Assembly: GCA_014381825.1 (NCBI GenBank)
Contig: JACNKX010000083.1
Span: forward strand, 1 to 64,000
Reading direction: 5' to 3'
Source of the DNA: Planctomycetota bacterium
GTDB lineage: Bacteria > Planctomycetota > Planctomycetia > Pirellulales > Pirellulaceae
DNA: 64,000 nt
The position numbers were made by a program, and so were the translations under genes. Every line of letters begins with the position of its first letter. Positions within the stretch are counted from its first letter, which is position 1. This document shows positions 36,550 to 45,812 of this stretch, piece by piece. The notes below the pieces were generated by a model. That model made no database searches. It saw only the letters and a program-made list of their open reading frames with translations, and was not told the DNA's origin.

Positions 36550-38445
36550 TTACTTGGACGCTCTTGTTGCTGGCGTCGCCTGTGCAGGTTTTGGTTCGAT
36601 CCAATGGCTCTGCCCTTCACCAGCAAGCCACCCAGACACCAATGTCACGACCGGTGCGTAATGAACGTGTTGGAGCTCCGCGTCTTTCGGCAAATCGGCT
36701 CGAATCGCATAGATCCCGACCACGCTACCGTCCCGCAAGATGATGGGACTGCCGAACGGATTGTTCGACACTTCTCCGGACAATTGGAGCAGTGGGGGCG
36801 CGGCGACCGTCGCTACTTCCTCACCTGGTAAGGCAATCATCGAGTATAGATCGACTCGCTTCAATTCGGCCTCAGGAAGGTCAAAGCGGGCCAGCAGACC
36901 GCCATCGATCCCGAATCCGATGCAAGCAAGGGGCTGCGGCTCGGCCGCGAAAGCGGACAAAGATTCCGCCGTCGCGAGCTGACAACTCGTTTCGAATCGA
37001 CCGTTCACTTTCAGTAACCCAAGATCAAAGAAGAGCTGCTGTTCCATATCTTCCGACGCCACCGATCCGACGTGCGCCATCAAATCTGTGATCTGCAAGA
37101 CGTGCGTTTGAAAGTCGTGCAACATGGTCGATCTGATTGCGACGACTTTCCAGCCACGCTCCCGCCCCTCTTGCAAACCTGTGGCCACGGTTGCGCTCGT
37201 CAACAAAGTATCCGCATTGATCGCACACGCCGTGCCCAGCGGAAGCATTGTCTTGGAGTTCGTTGATTGAACGCCGACCAAGTACAGGCTCTGCCGAACT
37301 TCGTCGGCCGCGATATCCCAGGGACCAGATTCGATCACCGAAACGCGCAGTTCACCGAGGGCCGTCTGAGCCGGATTGCCGTCATCAGTGACTATAACGG
37401 TCACCGTCACGAGCTTGTTGGCAAAGTCCCGATTCGGTGTCCAAGTGACTCTTCCGGTGGACACATCAATGAGCATGTCGCTGGGCGCATCGGCCCCGAG
37501 TTGAAACTTAAGAGACTGTGTTGGTAGATCCGAATCCGTAGCATTTAAGGTGACATCTAGCGAATCACGTTGAAGCAAATCCAAAGTTTGCACGGGATTG
37601 GAGTTGAGCGTCGGTGCTTGATTGATTTCCATCGCTTGGCAAACGATCGTCGCAACAAGTTTACGCTGCCGCGAATCATCGGCTGCATGGAGGTTAAGTT
37701 GAAACTGATACTCACCTGGTGCCTGCTGTTCGGTCGGCGTCCAGCGAACCTCGCCGGTCTTGCGATCGAGCGTCATGCCTTCCGGGCGATTACCGGACAA
37801 GACAAATGAGAGCTCTTCGACTCCGTCCGTCTCGAGCGCCCGTGGCTGCCAGATGAATTCCTTTCCTTCTTCGGCGATCAGTACCGCAACTTCAGTCAAC
37901 GTAGGTAATGGCAGTTCTGCCACATCACTGTCTTTCGGATCGCCAAACATGACCGCGAACACTAACACGCAAAGAATTGCGACCAATGCAGTAACAATCG
38001 TCATCGACATCTTGAAAGAAGAATGTTGGCCCTTTGCTTCGAACTCTACTTCTTGCGATGGCTCGGTGGCTGTTGGCGCGAGCGCCGACACCGCTGGCTG
38101 TGCCGCTTCTAAGTTCGCAATTGGAATAGCGCTGAGCTGATTGATTAACGTGAAGGCGAAGTCTGGGCCACTCTCCGACATGCGGACGATGTCGCCGGAT
38201 CGAAGGTCGAGCCCTCTTTCGACCAAGTCGTGATTAACGATGATCGGCGAATCACCCGTACTGCGAATCCGCCAAGCTCCGTCCTCCACTCGCAGCGAAG
38301 CACGACGCCCCTTCATTTCCGGATCGGCGACCGAATCAAAGCAAACGGCATCGGTAGGAAGGTCGCCAACCTCGAACGCGCTCCCCGCCACCTCGATGCG
38401 CCTGCCCTGCTGCTGGCCAGAAAGAATCGTGATTTCAACAGGCAT
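36550..38445 (-). CDS. FHA-TM-Ig-like protein with degenerate trypsin-like domain
   Basis: 631 residues. Residues about 1-100 form an FHA-like domain (GRRASLRV, INHDLVERGLDLRSGDIV). One transmembrane helix lies at about 148-167 (TIVTALVAILCVLVFAVMFG), placing FHA in the cytoplasm and the rest outside. Two to three Ig/cadherin-like repeats with WTPTEQ and WTPNRD motifs follow (about 185-375). The C-terminal about 390-610 has a trypsin/HtrA-type fold: TACAINADTLLTSATVATG, DLGLLKVN and NNPFGSPIILRDGSVVG. The catalytic His segment (TAAH) is TSAT and the GNSGG Ser segment is altered, so it is probably a protein-binding pseudo-protease. It may sense external state and signal through FHA. Operon with the Hsp70-like gene. 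Confidence 0.75.
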   Translation of the reverse strand: MPVEITILSGQQQGRRIEVAGSAFEVGDLPTDAVCFDSVADPEMKGRRASLRVEDGAWRIRSTGDSPIIVNHDLVERGLDLRSGDIVRMSESGPDFAFTLINQLSAIPIANLEAAQPAVSALAPTATEPSQEVEFEAKGQHSSFKMSMTIVTALVAILCVLVFAVMFGDPKDSDVAELPLPTLTEVAVLIAEEGKEFIWQPRALETDGVEELSFVLSGNRPEGMTLDRKTGEVRWTPTEQQAPGEYQFQLNLHAADDSRQRKLVATIVCQAMEINQAPTLNSNPVQTLDLLQRDSLDVTLNATDSDLPTQSLKFQLGADAPSDMLIDVSTGRVTWTPNRDFANKLVTVTVIVTDDGNPAQTALGELRVSVIESGPWDIAADEVRQSLYLVGVQSTNSKTMLPLGTACAINADTLLTSATVATGLQEGRERGWKVVAIRSTMLHDFQTHVLQITDLMAHVGSVASEDMEQQLFFDLGLLKVNGRFETSCQLATAESLSAFAAEPQPLACIGFGIDGGLLARFDLPEAELKRVDLYSMIALPGEEVATVAAPPLLQLSGEVSNNPFGSPIILRDGSVVGIYAIRADLPKDAELQHVHYAPVVTLVSGWLAGEGQSHWIEPKPAQATPATRASK

Positions 38446-38493
38446 GGCAGATTACGGGGACAGTGCATCGAAGGCCAATCACGCGAGGGCCAG

Positions 38494-39576
38494 TCACTCG
38501 AAAGCTTCATTCGGATGAAAGTGAAGATACACTTGCCGAAGATCCGCGAACAACGTCCTATAGGTAGCCTTGTCATCAGCCTGCGGGGGCGCGAACTCCA
38601 GACCGAAATCGGCACAATGGCGAATCAAAGCGATCACGCTGTCGCCGGTGAATCGATACTGTCCGTCGAAGACGTCTCGATTGTCAGCCGTGAACGCGAT
38701 TGCAATGTTGGCCTCGAGCGACTTCAGAAAGTCCCTCGCCTCGCGTCGAACTTGGATCCGCTGCCCGCCACTCAAGTCACTCAACGCCGCGCTCGTATGC
38801 ACTTCATTGAATTTATGTGTTAGCAGATCGTGAGCGGATTGCACGTCTCGCCACGTCGCGAAACTGGCCTCGCCGATTTCAAGTTCGCCGAGCAAAGTGT
38901 CTCGGGCCAACGCAAATCCCGCTCGCTCCGAGGTAAATCTGGGATCCTCGAAAGTGCGCGGCCATGTTGGGTGAAGAAGTTGAGCGGTGTCAGCTCGAAA
39001 CGATTGCCCTCCGCCTTGTTCGCCTGTGCCTTCACGCAGTCGAAGGTGGCTCACATGACTATCGATCAGGGGGCGATCGATCATCGGTTCCTCGCCATCG
39101 GAATCATAGAAGATGAACCGATACGTACTTTGATCGGTGACTAGGCGATCTAGAATCCAGTTGAGATCATCGGTGAGGTCTCCGTTCAGAGCCTCTTCCG
39201 GTTGCTGCAAAATGATTCGCCGCTTCATCTCGTCACGGCTCTTTTGCTGGTCGATATAGATCGGATTCTGAGCACGGCGGGCTTGCCGGTTCAGTTCCTT
39301 GCGTTGGAAATAAGTTTCAACCCACAGCACAGAGTTCAACATGGCTACGCGATCGGACTCGACGTTAATCCGGCGAGCAACCGCCATCGATTCGAGCAAG
39401 TTGCCGACTGCCACCGTTCGCCGGGCTTCGGCATCGATATAAGTCGATAGCACCGTCGCGCCGTGCGTGTGAGGCCGATAGATGTGGCCCCGAATTCGGG
39501 GCCGTTGTGCGTGTGTCGGTCCCGAAGACACCGCAATTAGGCACAATGTGCAAGCCACGCCAACTCGGTCTAGCAT
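38494..39576 (-). CDS. Secreted protein of unknown function in the kinase-Hsp70 operon
   Basis: 360 residues from the ATG at 39576 (GGGGA seven bases upstream); a longer open frame to 39654 is less credible. A signal peptide (MLDRVGVACTLCLIAVSSG...THAQ) is followed by a mainly helical, soluble region with Gln/Arg-rich stretches. I do not recognise the family. It lies 48 bases upstream of the FHA/pseudo-protease gene on the same strand, so the three minus genes form an operon, and it is divergent from the J-like gene. A secreted partner or substrate of the membrane pseudo-protease is one possibility, on context only. Confidence 0.65.
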   Translation of the reverse strand: MLDRVGVACTLCLIAVSSGPTHAQRPRIRGHIYRPHTHGATVLSTYIDAEARRTVAVGNLLESMAVARRINVESDRVAMLNSVLWVETYFQRKELNRQARRAQNPIYIDQQKSRDEMKRRIILQQPEEALNGDLTDDLNWILDRLVTDQSTYRFIFYDSDGEEPMIDRPLIDSHVSHLRLREGTGEQGGGQSFRADTAQLLHPTWPRTFEDPRFTSERAGFALARDTLLGELEIGEASFATWRDVQSAHDLLTHKFNEVHTSAALSDLSGGQRIQVRREARDFLKSLEANIAIAFTADNRDVFDGQYRFTGDSVIALIRHCADFGLEFAPPQADDKATYRTLFADLRQVYLHFHPNEAFE

Positions 39577-39701
39577 ATTCAAATCCCCAGTCGCAGAATT
39601 GCACTGCTCGATCAAACTGCGATAATAACCCTCTTGCATGAGTGGGTCAATCAAGAGCGAACGATCCGGATCGTTAATCTCGAGCGGACGTACGAAGTGG
39701 C

Positions 39702-40520
39702 ATGTCTGACATGTTCAATCCTTATCACCGCTGGCTTGGCATTCCGCCGAAGTATCAACCATTGGACCATTACCGGCTGCTCGGAGTCGAACTATTCGAG
39801 AGCGACCTTGAGGTCATTCGCGATGCTTCCGAGCGGCAGATCTCGCATGTACGGCGATATGCGAACGGGGAACACGCCGGCACGGCGAACCACCTGCTTA
39901 ACGAACTTGCCACGGCACGCGCGTGTCTCCTCAACTCCGCCAGCAAGCTCGACTACGACCAACAGGTTGGCGCTCAGCTCCAGGCACAGAATCCGCCGCC
40001 GGTCGCGTCACCGCTTACAGTTACAACTTCAGTCGCAAAACATTCCGTTCGAATACGTCCTAGAAACACATGGGGCAACGTCGCGAAGATCGCTGTGGGT
40101 GGGATAGCTGGTCTTGCAATCGGCGTCTTGCTGTTGTGGTATGGCTTCGGTATGGATGTCTTTGGTGTAATGGAATCGCGCGATGAAGGCACTGCCAAGC
40201 AGATAGCGCAGAACGACACGACGGTGCAGGCCAAGCCTCCGCATAAAAGAGATACTCGGCAGGAAAGCAACCTAGAGCTGACGCAGCCACCGCCTGGTGT
40301 TCGCTCTGAGCAACTAGCAGAACCAGAAGAGAATGAGAATCTCGTTCCTTCCGTTCCGATTCCAGACAACACGACCGAGGGCGACGCCCGCATTTGCTTT
40401 ATCGCCAGAAGCACCACTGTCGGAGAGCCTCGTACCACCGCTCGCAGTTGCTCCGTTCAATGCGGTACCAGCGCGCGAGCACCAGCAAGCGTGGGCCGAC
40501 TATCTGGGTGTACAAGTTGA
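39702..40520 (+). CDS. J-like/TM protein, N-terminal part of a frameshifted gene
   Basis: 272 codons; only the first about 226 are the native frame. Residues about 5-90 form a planctomycete J-like domain: FNPYHRWLGIPP, LDHYRLLGVELFE, LLNELATARACLL and KLDYDQQ. The HPD that stimulates Hsp70 is not visible at the end of helix II. A transmembrane segment lies about 133-150 (IAVGGIAGLAIGVLLLWYGF), followed by a linker. The sequence then runs out of the true frame at a GAGGG run near 40379-40381, where the frame continues as the FGE-like protein. A single skipped base gives a joined protein of about 868 residues. Confidence 0.7.
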   Translation: MSDMFNPYHRWLGIPPKYQPLDHYRLLGVELFESDLEVIRDASERQISHVRRYANGEHAGTANHLLNELATARACLLNSASKLDYDQQVGAQLQAQNPPPVASPLTVTTSVAKHSVRIRPRNTWGNVAKIAVGGIAGLAIGVLLLWYGFGMDVFGVMESRDEGTAKQIAQNDTTVQAKPPHKRDTRQESNLELTQPPPGVRSEQLAEPEENENLVPSVPIPDNTTEGDARICFIARSTTVGEPRTTARSCSVQCGTSARAPASVGRLSGCTS

Positions 40521-42309
40521 GATCAAGAACTCGCTTGGGATGAAACTGCGGTTGATTCCTCCCGGAGAGTTCGCGATGGGATCACCCGACGATGAAAAGG
40601 GGCGAAGTGTTGATGAGTACCTTCATCGCGTTCGAATCTCGCACGCCTACTATCTGGCGAAGCACGAAGTAACCGTTGGTCAGTTCGAGCGATTTGTCGA
40701 AGCAACCGGATATCAAACCGAAGCGGAACAAAGCGGCGAGGGCGGCAGTGGATGGTCCGAATCAACCGAAAGAATACGCCGGGAACCAAAATACTCTTGG
40801 AGCAACACAGGGTTTCCTCAGACGGACAAACACCCCGTAGTCAATGTTTCCCGGAACGATGCGGTTGCATTCTGTGAGTGGCTTGGGCGACAAGAACGAT
40901 TTGAATATGGGCTGCCGACTGAATCGCAGTGGGAATACGCCTGTCGAGCAGGAAGCGACGCTCCTTATTCCTTCGGTGGCGACGGCGGCAAACTCGCCGA
41001 ACACGCCAATGTGGCCGACAGAACGGCGAAGTTGAAGTTTACCAACTACTCCGATTGGGCATTCGTCCCAAATCTTGATGGATATGCGTTTACAGCGCTA
41101 GTCGGAAATTTCCAGGCAAACGCCTGGGGATTGCACGACGTCCACGGCAATGTGTGGGAGTTTTGCCGAGACTGGTACGACGCAGAGTACTACAAGGTCT
41201 CACCGAAAGTCGATCCGGACGGCCCACCTCTTAGCAATGGCTCACTTCTTGAAAGTGAGGAACAGAAACGAGTGTGTCGTGGCGGTGGATGGAGTGCTCG
41301 GACATACACCGAGTATCGATCCGCGTCACGGATTGGATTTGCGGCATCCAATCGGAGTTTGAGCACGGGCTTTCGTGTTATGCGAACTGCGAACGCCGAC
41401 GAATCGGCACATGATTCCAAAGTCATGTCAAACGGGCTCGGCATGAAGCTGGTGTTGATTCCTGCTGGCGAGTTCATGATGGGAAGTCATGAATCGCCGA
41501 CAGCGCTAGCTCGCGAGTTTGGGGCAGACGCCTCCGATTTCATCGATGAATACCCACTCCATCGCGTTGTGATCACGCGACCGTTCTACATGGCAATCTA
41601 CGAGGTAACACGCGGTGAATTCGCCAGATTCGTGACAGACCAGAATTACGTGACCGAGCCGGAACGCGACGGTCAGGGAGGTTATGGTTGGAACGAAGAG
41701 GGAGGCAACTTTGAAGGACCAGCCCCGAAATACTCTTGGCGCACGACTAGCTTCGAGCAAAACGACGAGCATCCAGCAGTAAACATTACTTGGCATGATG
41801 CTGTGGCGTTTTGCTCTTGGCTCAATACTAAAGAGGGGCAGATCTACCGTCTACCGACAGAAGCCGAGTGGGAGTATTCATGCAGAGCTGAAACGACATC
41901 ACTTTTCCACTTCGGAGATGCTCAGATCCGACTGCCTGACGTGGGAAACGTCGGCGACGAAGCCGCGAAAACAAAGTGGACCAACTATACAACGTTCGAC
42001 TACCTGCCAGCTAACGACGGCATCGTCTTCACGGCGAAAGTTGGACAATTTGGCGCGAATGCATTTGGCTTGTTTGACATGCACGGAAACGTCTGGGAGT
42101 GGTGTCAAGATTCGTACGACGGTGACTACTACGCCAACGCACCGACGAGCGACCCGCCAGGTCCCACCATCATTGGACAGAAGCGAGTGCTGCGAGGCGG
42201 CTCGTGGCTACACGGCGCGAGACACGCCCGTTCCGCAAATCGAAGTCGGAACTATGCCGATGCCCGGCATTATTTTTACGGCTTCCGCGTTCTACTAGAG
42301 ACAGATTGA
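40333..42309 (+). CDS. Tandem FGE/SUMF1-like double domain, C-terminal part of the frameshifted gene
   Basis: 658 codons from an ATG at 40333; the native part begins near 40381. Two formylglycine-generating-enzyme-like domains lie about 65-355 and 365-656, each with an IPPGEFAMGS or IPAGEFMMGS start, HPVVNVS/HPAVNIT, LPTESQWEYACRAG/LPTEAEWEYSCRAE, HGNVWEF/WC and RVCRGGGW/RVLRGGSW endings. Active FGE has a Cys pair after RGGSW; here the residues are SARTYTEY and LHGARHAR, so neither domain should form formylglycine. They are probably ligand-binding, C-lectin-like scaffolds. With the J-like/TM part upstream the product would be a membrane protein with the FGE-like region outside. Neighbours point to the kinase-Hsp70 locus. 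Confidence 0.75.
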   Translation: MRISFLPFRFQTTRPRATPAFALSPEAPLSESLVPPLAVAPFNAVPAREHQQAWADYLGVQVEIKNSLGMKLRLIPPGEFAMGSPDDEKGRSVDEYLHRVRISHAYYLAKHEVTVGQFERFVEATGYQTEAEQSGEGGSGWSESTERIRREPKYSWSNTGFPQTDKHPVVNVSRNDAVAFCEWLGRQERFEYGLPTESQWEYACRAGSDAPYSFGGDGGKLAEHANVADRTAKLKFTNYSDWAFVPNLDGYAFTALVGNFQANAWGLHDVHGNVWEFCRDWYDAEYYKVSPKVDPDGPPLSNGSLLESEEQKRVCRGGGWSARTYTEYRSASRIGFAASNRSLSTGFRVMRTANADESAHDSKVMSNGLGMKLVLIPAGEFMMGSHESPTALAREFGADASDFIDEYPLHRVVITRPFYMAIYEVTRGEFARFVTDQNYVTEPERDGQGGYGWNEEGGNFEGPAPKYSWRTTSFEQNDEHPAVNITWHDAVAFCSWLNTKEGQIYRLPTEAEWEYSCRAETTSLFHFGDAQIRLPDVGNVGDEAAKTKWTNYTTFDYLPANDGIVFTAKVGQFGANAFGLFDMHGNVWEWCQDSYDGDYYANAPTSDPPGPTIIGQKRVLRGGSWLHGARHARSANRSRNYADARHYFYGFRVLLETD

Positions 42310-42338
42310 CTCCCGAGCTCGAAAGACGGCTGGATAAT

Positions 42339-42668
42339 CTAATCACCCAAACTTCCTAGTCCCGCCAAGAACTCGCTCATCTCACCGGCGGCATGGGTGT
42401 TGCCTTGTTGACGAGCTTGCTCGATGCCGACTCGCAGGACATCGCGGGCCTCGGCGATTCGATCTTGCTTTGTCAGATGCTGTCCGGCCATGAAGAATGA
42501 TGGAACATGCGGCGGATCGTCGGCCATCAAGCCTCGCAGGAACTCGAGGCTCCGTTCGTGCTCCTCTTCCTTTTCGTACTCCATCGCGAGCGCGTAACGC
42601 AAGAACTGGTCATCCGGCTCGGTCGCTAGCATTGCTTCAAACTTCTCGCGTCGGGTCGGCGTACTCAC
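42339..42668 (-). CDS. Small TPR-type protein
   Basis: 109 residues from the GTG at 42668, where AGGAG sits six bases upstream; an ATG at 42701 lacks a site. The sequence contains two to three helical repeats of tetratricopeptide type (FLRYALAMEYEKEEEHERSLEFL, then a matching helix pair near PSFFMAGQHL). No signal peptide, so cytoplasmic. It should mediate protein-protein contacts; partners are unknown. It is convergent with the FGE-like gene, 29 bases away, and divergent from the DUF11 protein. Confidence 0.8.
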   Translation of the reverse strand: MSTPTRREKFEAMLATEPDDQFLRYALAMEYEKEEEHERSLEFLRGLMADDPPHVPSFFMAGQHLTKQDRIAEARDVLRVGIEQARQQGNTHAAGEMSEFLAGLGSLGD

Positions 42669-42838
42669 TCGTTTCTCCTGCAAAAAGTAGTCGTAATTCA
42701 TCTTAACGAGCTTGATGCCTCCCCGCGAGGAGGATCGTAATCAGAAAAATCGTCAAAGTCGCCTAAACTTGCGCAGCCCGCAAAGTCGATAACGATCTCG
42801 CGCACAGACTGTAATACAGCTTTCCAAGGGATGGAACT

Positions 42839-44932
42839 ATGTCTCGCAGATTGAAAATGATTGTAGCGATCGTTGTCGGCTTCGGAGCCCTCGTCGCTTA
42901 CGTTCGAGCCCAAGACACTGCCACACGCAGCGTTCTGCGTTCAATTAACGACTCCAGCCAGGAACCAACGCTGGCCAGTCCTCCGACTTCGGCACGTCGA
43001 ATCCAAGAGTCCACCGACGACGTCGAAGGATCGCAGTTTAGTATCGGCGATAGCACCGAAGCGGTTCCAGCACCAACCACCGGGCGACGAATGAGTCTGG
43101 CAGATCGCTTACAGCAAGTGCGTGAATCCGCTGCACGGCAAGGTGCACCAACATCAACAACCGTTCAAGGAGGTACAGCGGTCTCCGGACCGGTTTCGGC
43201 GAATCCTGTGACAGCAGCTCCGCTCAACCAAAACAACGTGAATCGAGAGACCGGACAAGGGGCTTCGATTCTAGCCCCCGCACGTATGGCTGACCAACGT
43301 GGAGCTATCACGGCGGAGCCCTATGTCAATGACCATCCCAGCAGTGGTTACTCCGCTCGGCGAGTTCCTCGGGCACCCGTTCCGTCCGCGCAAGAGTCAG
43401 CAGCGCTGGGTGCAGAACAGTCGCCAAGCGATTTCGCCGACGAAGCACCTACGTATGCGGAACCTGAGTACGAACAGCAACAAGCTGCGCGCCCAATCGC
43501 GCCCGCTCGAACGGCAGTAGGATCGCTATTGAGTAGTGTTGGACCACAGATTCGCGTCGAGACGGTCGGTCCGAAGTCGATCATGGTCGGCAAACCGGCT
43601 GAATACAGCATCACAGTAGCGAACGTCGGAAACGCCGCAGCAGACGAGATCTATGTGCGAGTTTCGTTGCCCTCGTGGGTCAAAGTGCAGGCCGACGACG
43701 TTACATCCGGAGCAACGCAGACGCAAGCCGAAGGACCGGGCCAACAGAGACTCGTTTGGACCGTGGACCAAATTGAACCACAGTCACAACAGACGCTGAA
43801 GCTGTTCGCTAGCCCCAGCGCGAATCGTCCGTTCGACCTCCTGGTGGATTGGACGTTGCGTCCGATCTCTGGCGTCGCACAAATCGAAGTCCAACAGCCT
43901 CGTCTCGAAATGGCAATCTTTGGACCGAAAAACGTCTTGTACGGTGATTCGGCCGTGTACACCATTCAGCTGACGAATCCGGGCACTGGAATCGCAGAAA
44001 ATGCGGCGCTCGAATTCAGCTACGGCGCACGACGGCTAGAAAAGAAACTCGTCGGCAACATCGCACCTGGCGAACAGAACGAGGTCAACGTCGAATTGAC
44101 CGCTCAACAAGTCGGCCAGCTTCGTGTTTCGGCCGTCGCGACCGCCGATGGTGGACTGAAAGCGGAGGCAAACGAAGACATCCTCGTTCGTCGTGCTGAA
44201 CTCGAAGTCGACGTAATCGGCTCCAGCCTGAAGTTTGCTGGTGGTGTGGCCACCTATAAAGTGAGAGTAAAGAACATCGGCAATGCGACCGCCAACGGGG
44301 TGACCGCTTCGATCGTTCTGCCTCCGGGTGCGAAAGTGCTGGGAGCCCAGGACGGTCAATCAGGTGGCATCTTGCAAGACGTCGGTGCTCTGATCCCCGG
44401 AGCAGAGCGTGTCATCGGCGTTCAGTGCCAATTGATGATGCCGGGCGAGAATCGAATCGATGCCGTCGTGAAGAGCAAAGGCGGCCTCGAGCAGTCCGAT
44501 TCGTTTACAACTCGCGTCGAGGCACTGGCGGACTTGAAGTTGACCGTCAGCGATCCTCGTGGACCGACAGCTCTTGGTACGGATGCGATCTACGAAGTTC
44601 ACATCGTCAACCGAGGCACGAAGGCAGCCGAGCGGATCAAGATCGTCGCTCAGTTCTCCGAAGGCGTCGAGCCGCTGGAGGCCAACGGTGGAGCTGCGGA
44701 TATCGTTCCGGGACAAGTACTGTTCCATCCGATTTCACGAATTGAACCGGGTGACGAACTGGTTCTGAAGATCATTGCCAAGGCTGACAAAGTTGGCAAC
44801 CACCGCTTCCGAGCCGAATTGACCGCGGCCGATCCGGACACGCGATTGATTGCGGAAGAGTCGACTTATTACTTCGGTGAAGATTTGCCTCGAACCGCGG
44901 CTCGACCGTCGAGTGAAGAGGCAACGCAATAA
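42839..44932 (+). CDS. Exported protein with DUF11-type repeats
   Basis: 697 residues. A signal or membrane segment (KMIVAIVVGFGALVAYV) is followed by a low-complexity linker of about 200 residues and then four to five DUF11/CARDB-like beta-sandwich repeats with the typical ITVANVGNAAADEIYV, IQLTNPGTGIAENAAL, VRVKNIGNATANGVT and VHIVNRGTKAAERI starts. The repeat family is found on surface and matrix proteins, so it is probably on the cell surface or in the periplasm. Single gene, ending in a strong terminator. Confidence 0.9.
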   Translation: MSRRLKMIVAIVVGFGALVAYVRAQDTATRSVLRSINDSSQEPTLASPPTSARRIQESTDDVEGSQFSIGDSTEAVPAPTTGRRMSLADRLQQVRESAARQGAPTSTTVQGGTAVSGPVSANPVTAAPLNQNNVNRETGQGASILAPARMADQRGAITAEPYVNDHPSSGYSARRVPRAPVPSAQESAALGAEQSPSDFADEAPTYAEPEYEQQQAARPIAPARTAVGSLLSSVGPQIRVETVGPKSIMVGKPAEYSITVANVGNAAADEIYVRVSLPSWVKVQADDVTSGATQTQAEGPGQQRLVWTVDQIEPQSQQTLKLFASPSANRPFDLLVDWTLRPISGVAQIEVQQPRLEMAIFGPKNVLYGDSAVYTIQLTNPGTGIAENAALEFSYGARRLEKKLVGNIAPGEQNEVNVELTAQQVGQLRVSAVATADGGLKAEANEDILVRRAELEVDVIGSSLKFAGGVATYKVRVKNIGNATANGVTASIVLPPGAKVLGAQDGQSGGILQDVGALIPGAERVIGVQCQLMMPGENRIDAVVKSKGGLEQSDSFTTRVEALADLKLTVSDPRGPTALGTDAIYEVHIVNRGTKAAERIKIVAQFSEGVEPLEANGGAADIVPGQVLFHPISRIEPGDELVLKIIAKADKVGNHRFRAELTAADPDTRLIAEESTYYFGEDLPRTAARPSSEEATQ

Positions 44933-44974
44933 CGCCTCTGGCTCTCGATGAGCCGCTCTTAGACCGATAGCTTC

Positions 44975-45022
44975 GCCCGCGACACGAAGGAGGAATCACC
45001 TCACAAGTGTCGCGGGCTTTTT
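44975..45022 (+). terminator. Rho-independent terminator after the DUF11 gene
   Basis: An 11-bp perfect GC-rich stem GCCCGCGACAC / GTGTCGCGGGC with a 21-base loop, followed directly by five Ts at 45018-45022. It lies about 45 bases after the stop of the DUF11 gene. Confidence 0.85.
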
Positions 45023-45227
45023 CGTAGCCGTTACTCGGAGCATGATGGCCACGCGTTCTGGTCGAACCTATAAGTCGCCGCGAGTCGCTTTACTTTGGAT
45101 CTAGGTTGTGTGATAACGCTTCGTCTTACGGCATGGCCGCTTCGATCATCCACACAACGCATCTCAGCGTCAATCGCCTACGCACCAGAGCAACAACTTC
45201 CCACGCACCAGACAGAGGGAACTGAGC

Positions 45228-45788
45228 ATGTCGTCCGAGAATCCCTACCAAGCACCTCGAACGGATACCGCGATCCAAGCCGAATTCGCGGATGCTGGAT
45301 TGTGGCAAAGTGGGAGTCTGCTGATCATGCGAAAGGACGCGCAATTGCCGGATCGCTGCGTGAAGAGCAACGAGCCATCGACACGACGTCTAAAACGCTC
45401 GCTGACTTGGCATCATCCGGCTGTGTTTTTGGCGTTGCTGCTGAATATATTGGTCTACGCGATCTTAGCCTTGTCCCTACAAAAGAAAGCAACCATTCAC
45501 ATCGCCCTCAGCGATCATTGGTTCGGCAAGCGACGGCGGGCGATCATGATTGGTTGGGGTTCGGTACTTCTGTCGATCATGATGTTCACGATCGGAGCGA
45601 TGAACGTAGGGCAGAATGGTGGCTTTGGATGGTTGATGTTTGTCGGGGTAGTCTGGTTCTTAGGCGGTGCCATCTACGGTCTGGTGGCTTCACGCATGGT
45701 GTCAGCCACCAAGATCGACGACACGTACGTGTGGCTGAAGGGCGTCAACCGAGAACTTCTCGCGGACTTGCCGCACTGGTCGAGTTAG
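45228..45788 (+). CDS. NPYQAP-type membrane protein, unknown function
   Basis: 186 residues; GAGGG lies ahead of the ATG at 45228. The N-terminus ENPYQAP is a motif of many planctomycete membrane proteins. A cytosolic segment (LWQSGSLLIMRKDAQLPDRC, then KRSLTWHHP) leads to three to four hydrophobic helices (AVFLALLLNILVYAILAL, IMIGWGSVLLSIMMFTIGAM, LMFVGVVWFLGGAIYGLV). I know of no function for this type. It stands alone between the terminator and the degenerate region downstream of copA. Confidence 0.85.
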   Translation: MSSENPYQAPRTDTAIQAEFADAGLWQSGSLLIMRKDAQLPDRCVKSNEPSTRRLKRSLTWHHPAVFLALLLNILVYAILALSLQKKATIHIALSDHWFGKRRRAIMIGWGSVLLSIMMFTIGAMNVGQNGGFGWLMFVGVVWFLGGAIYGLVASRMVSATKIDDTYVWLKGVNRELLADLPHWSS

Positions 45789-45812
45789 TCGCTTAATCAG
45801 GATCGTTAAGCG

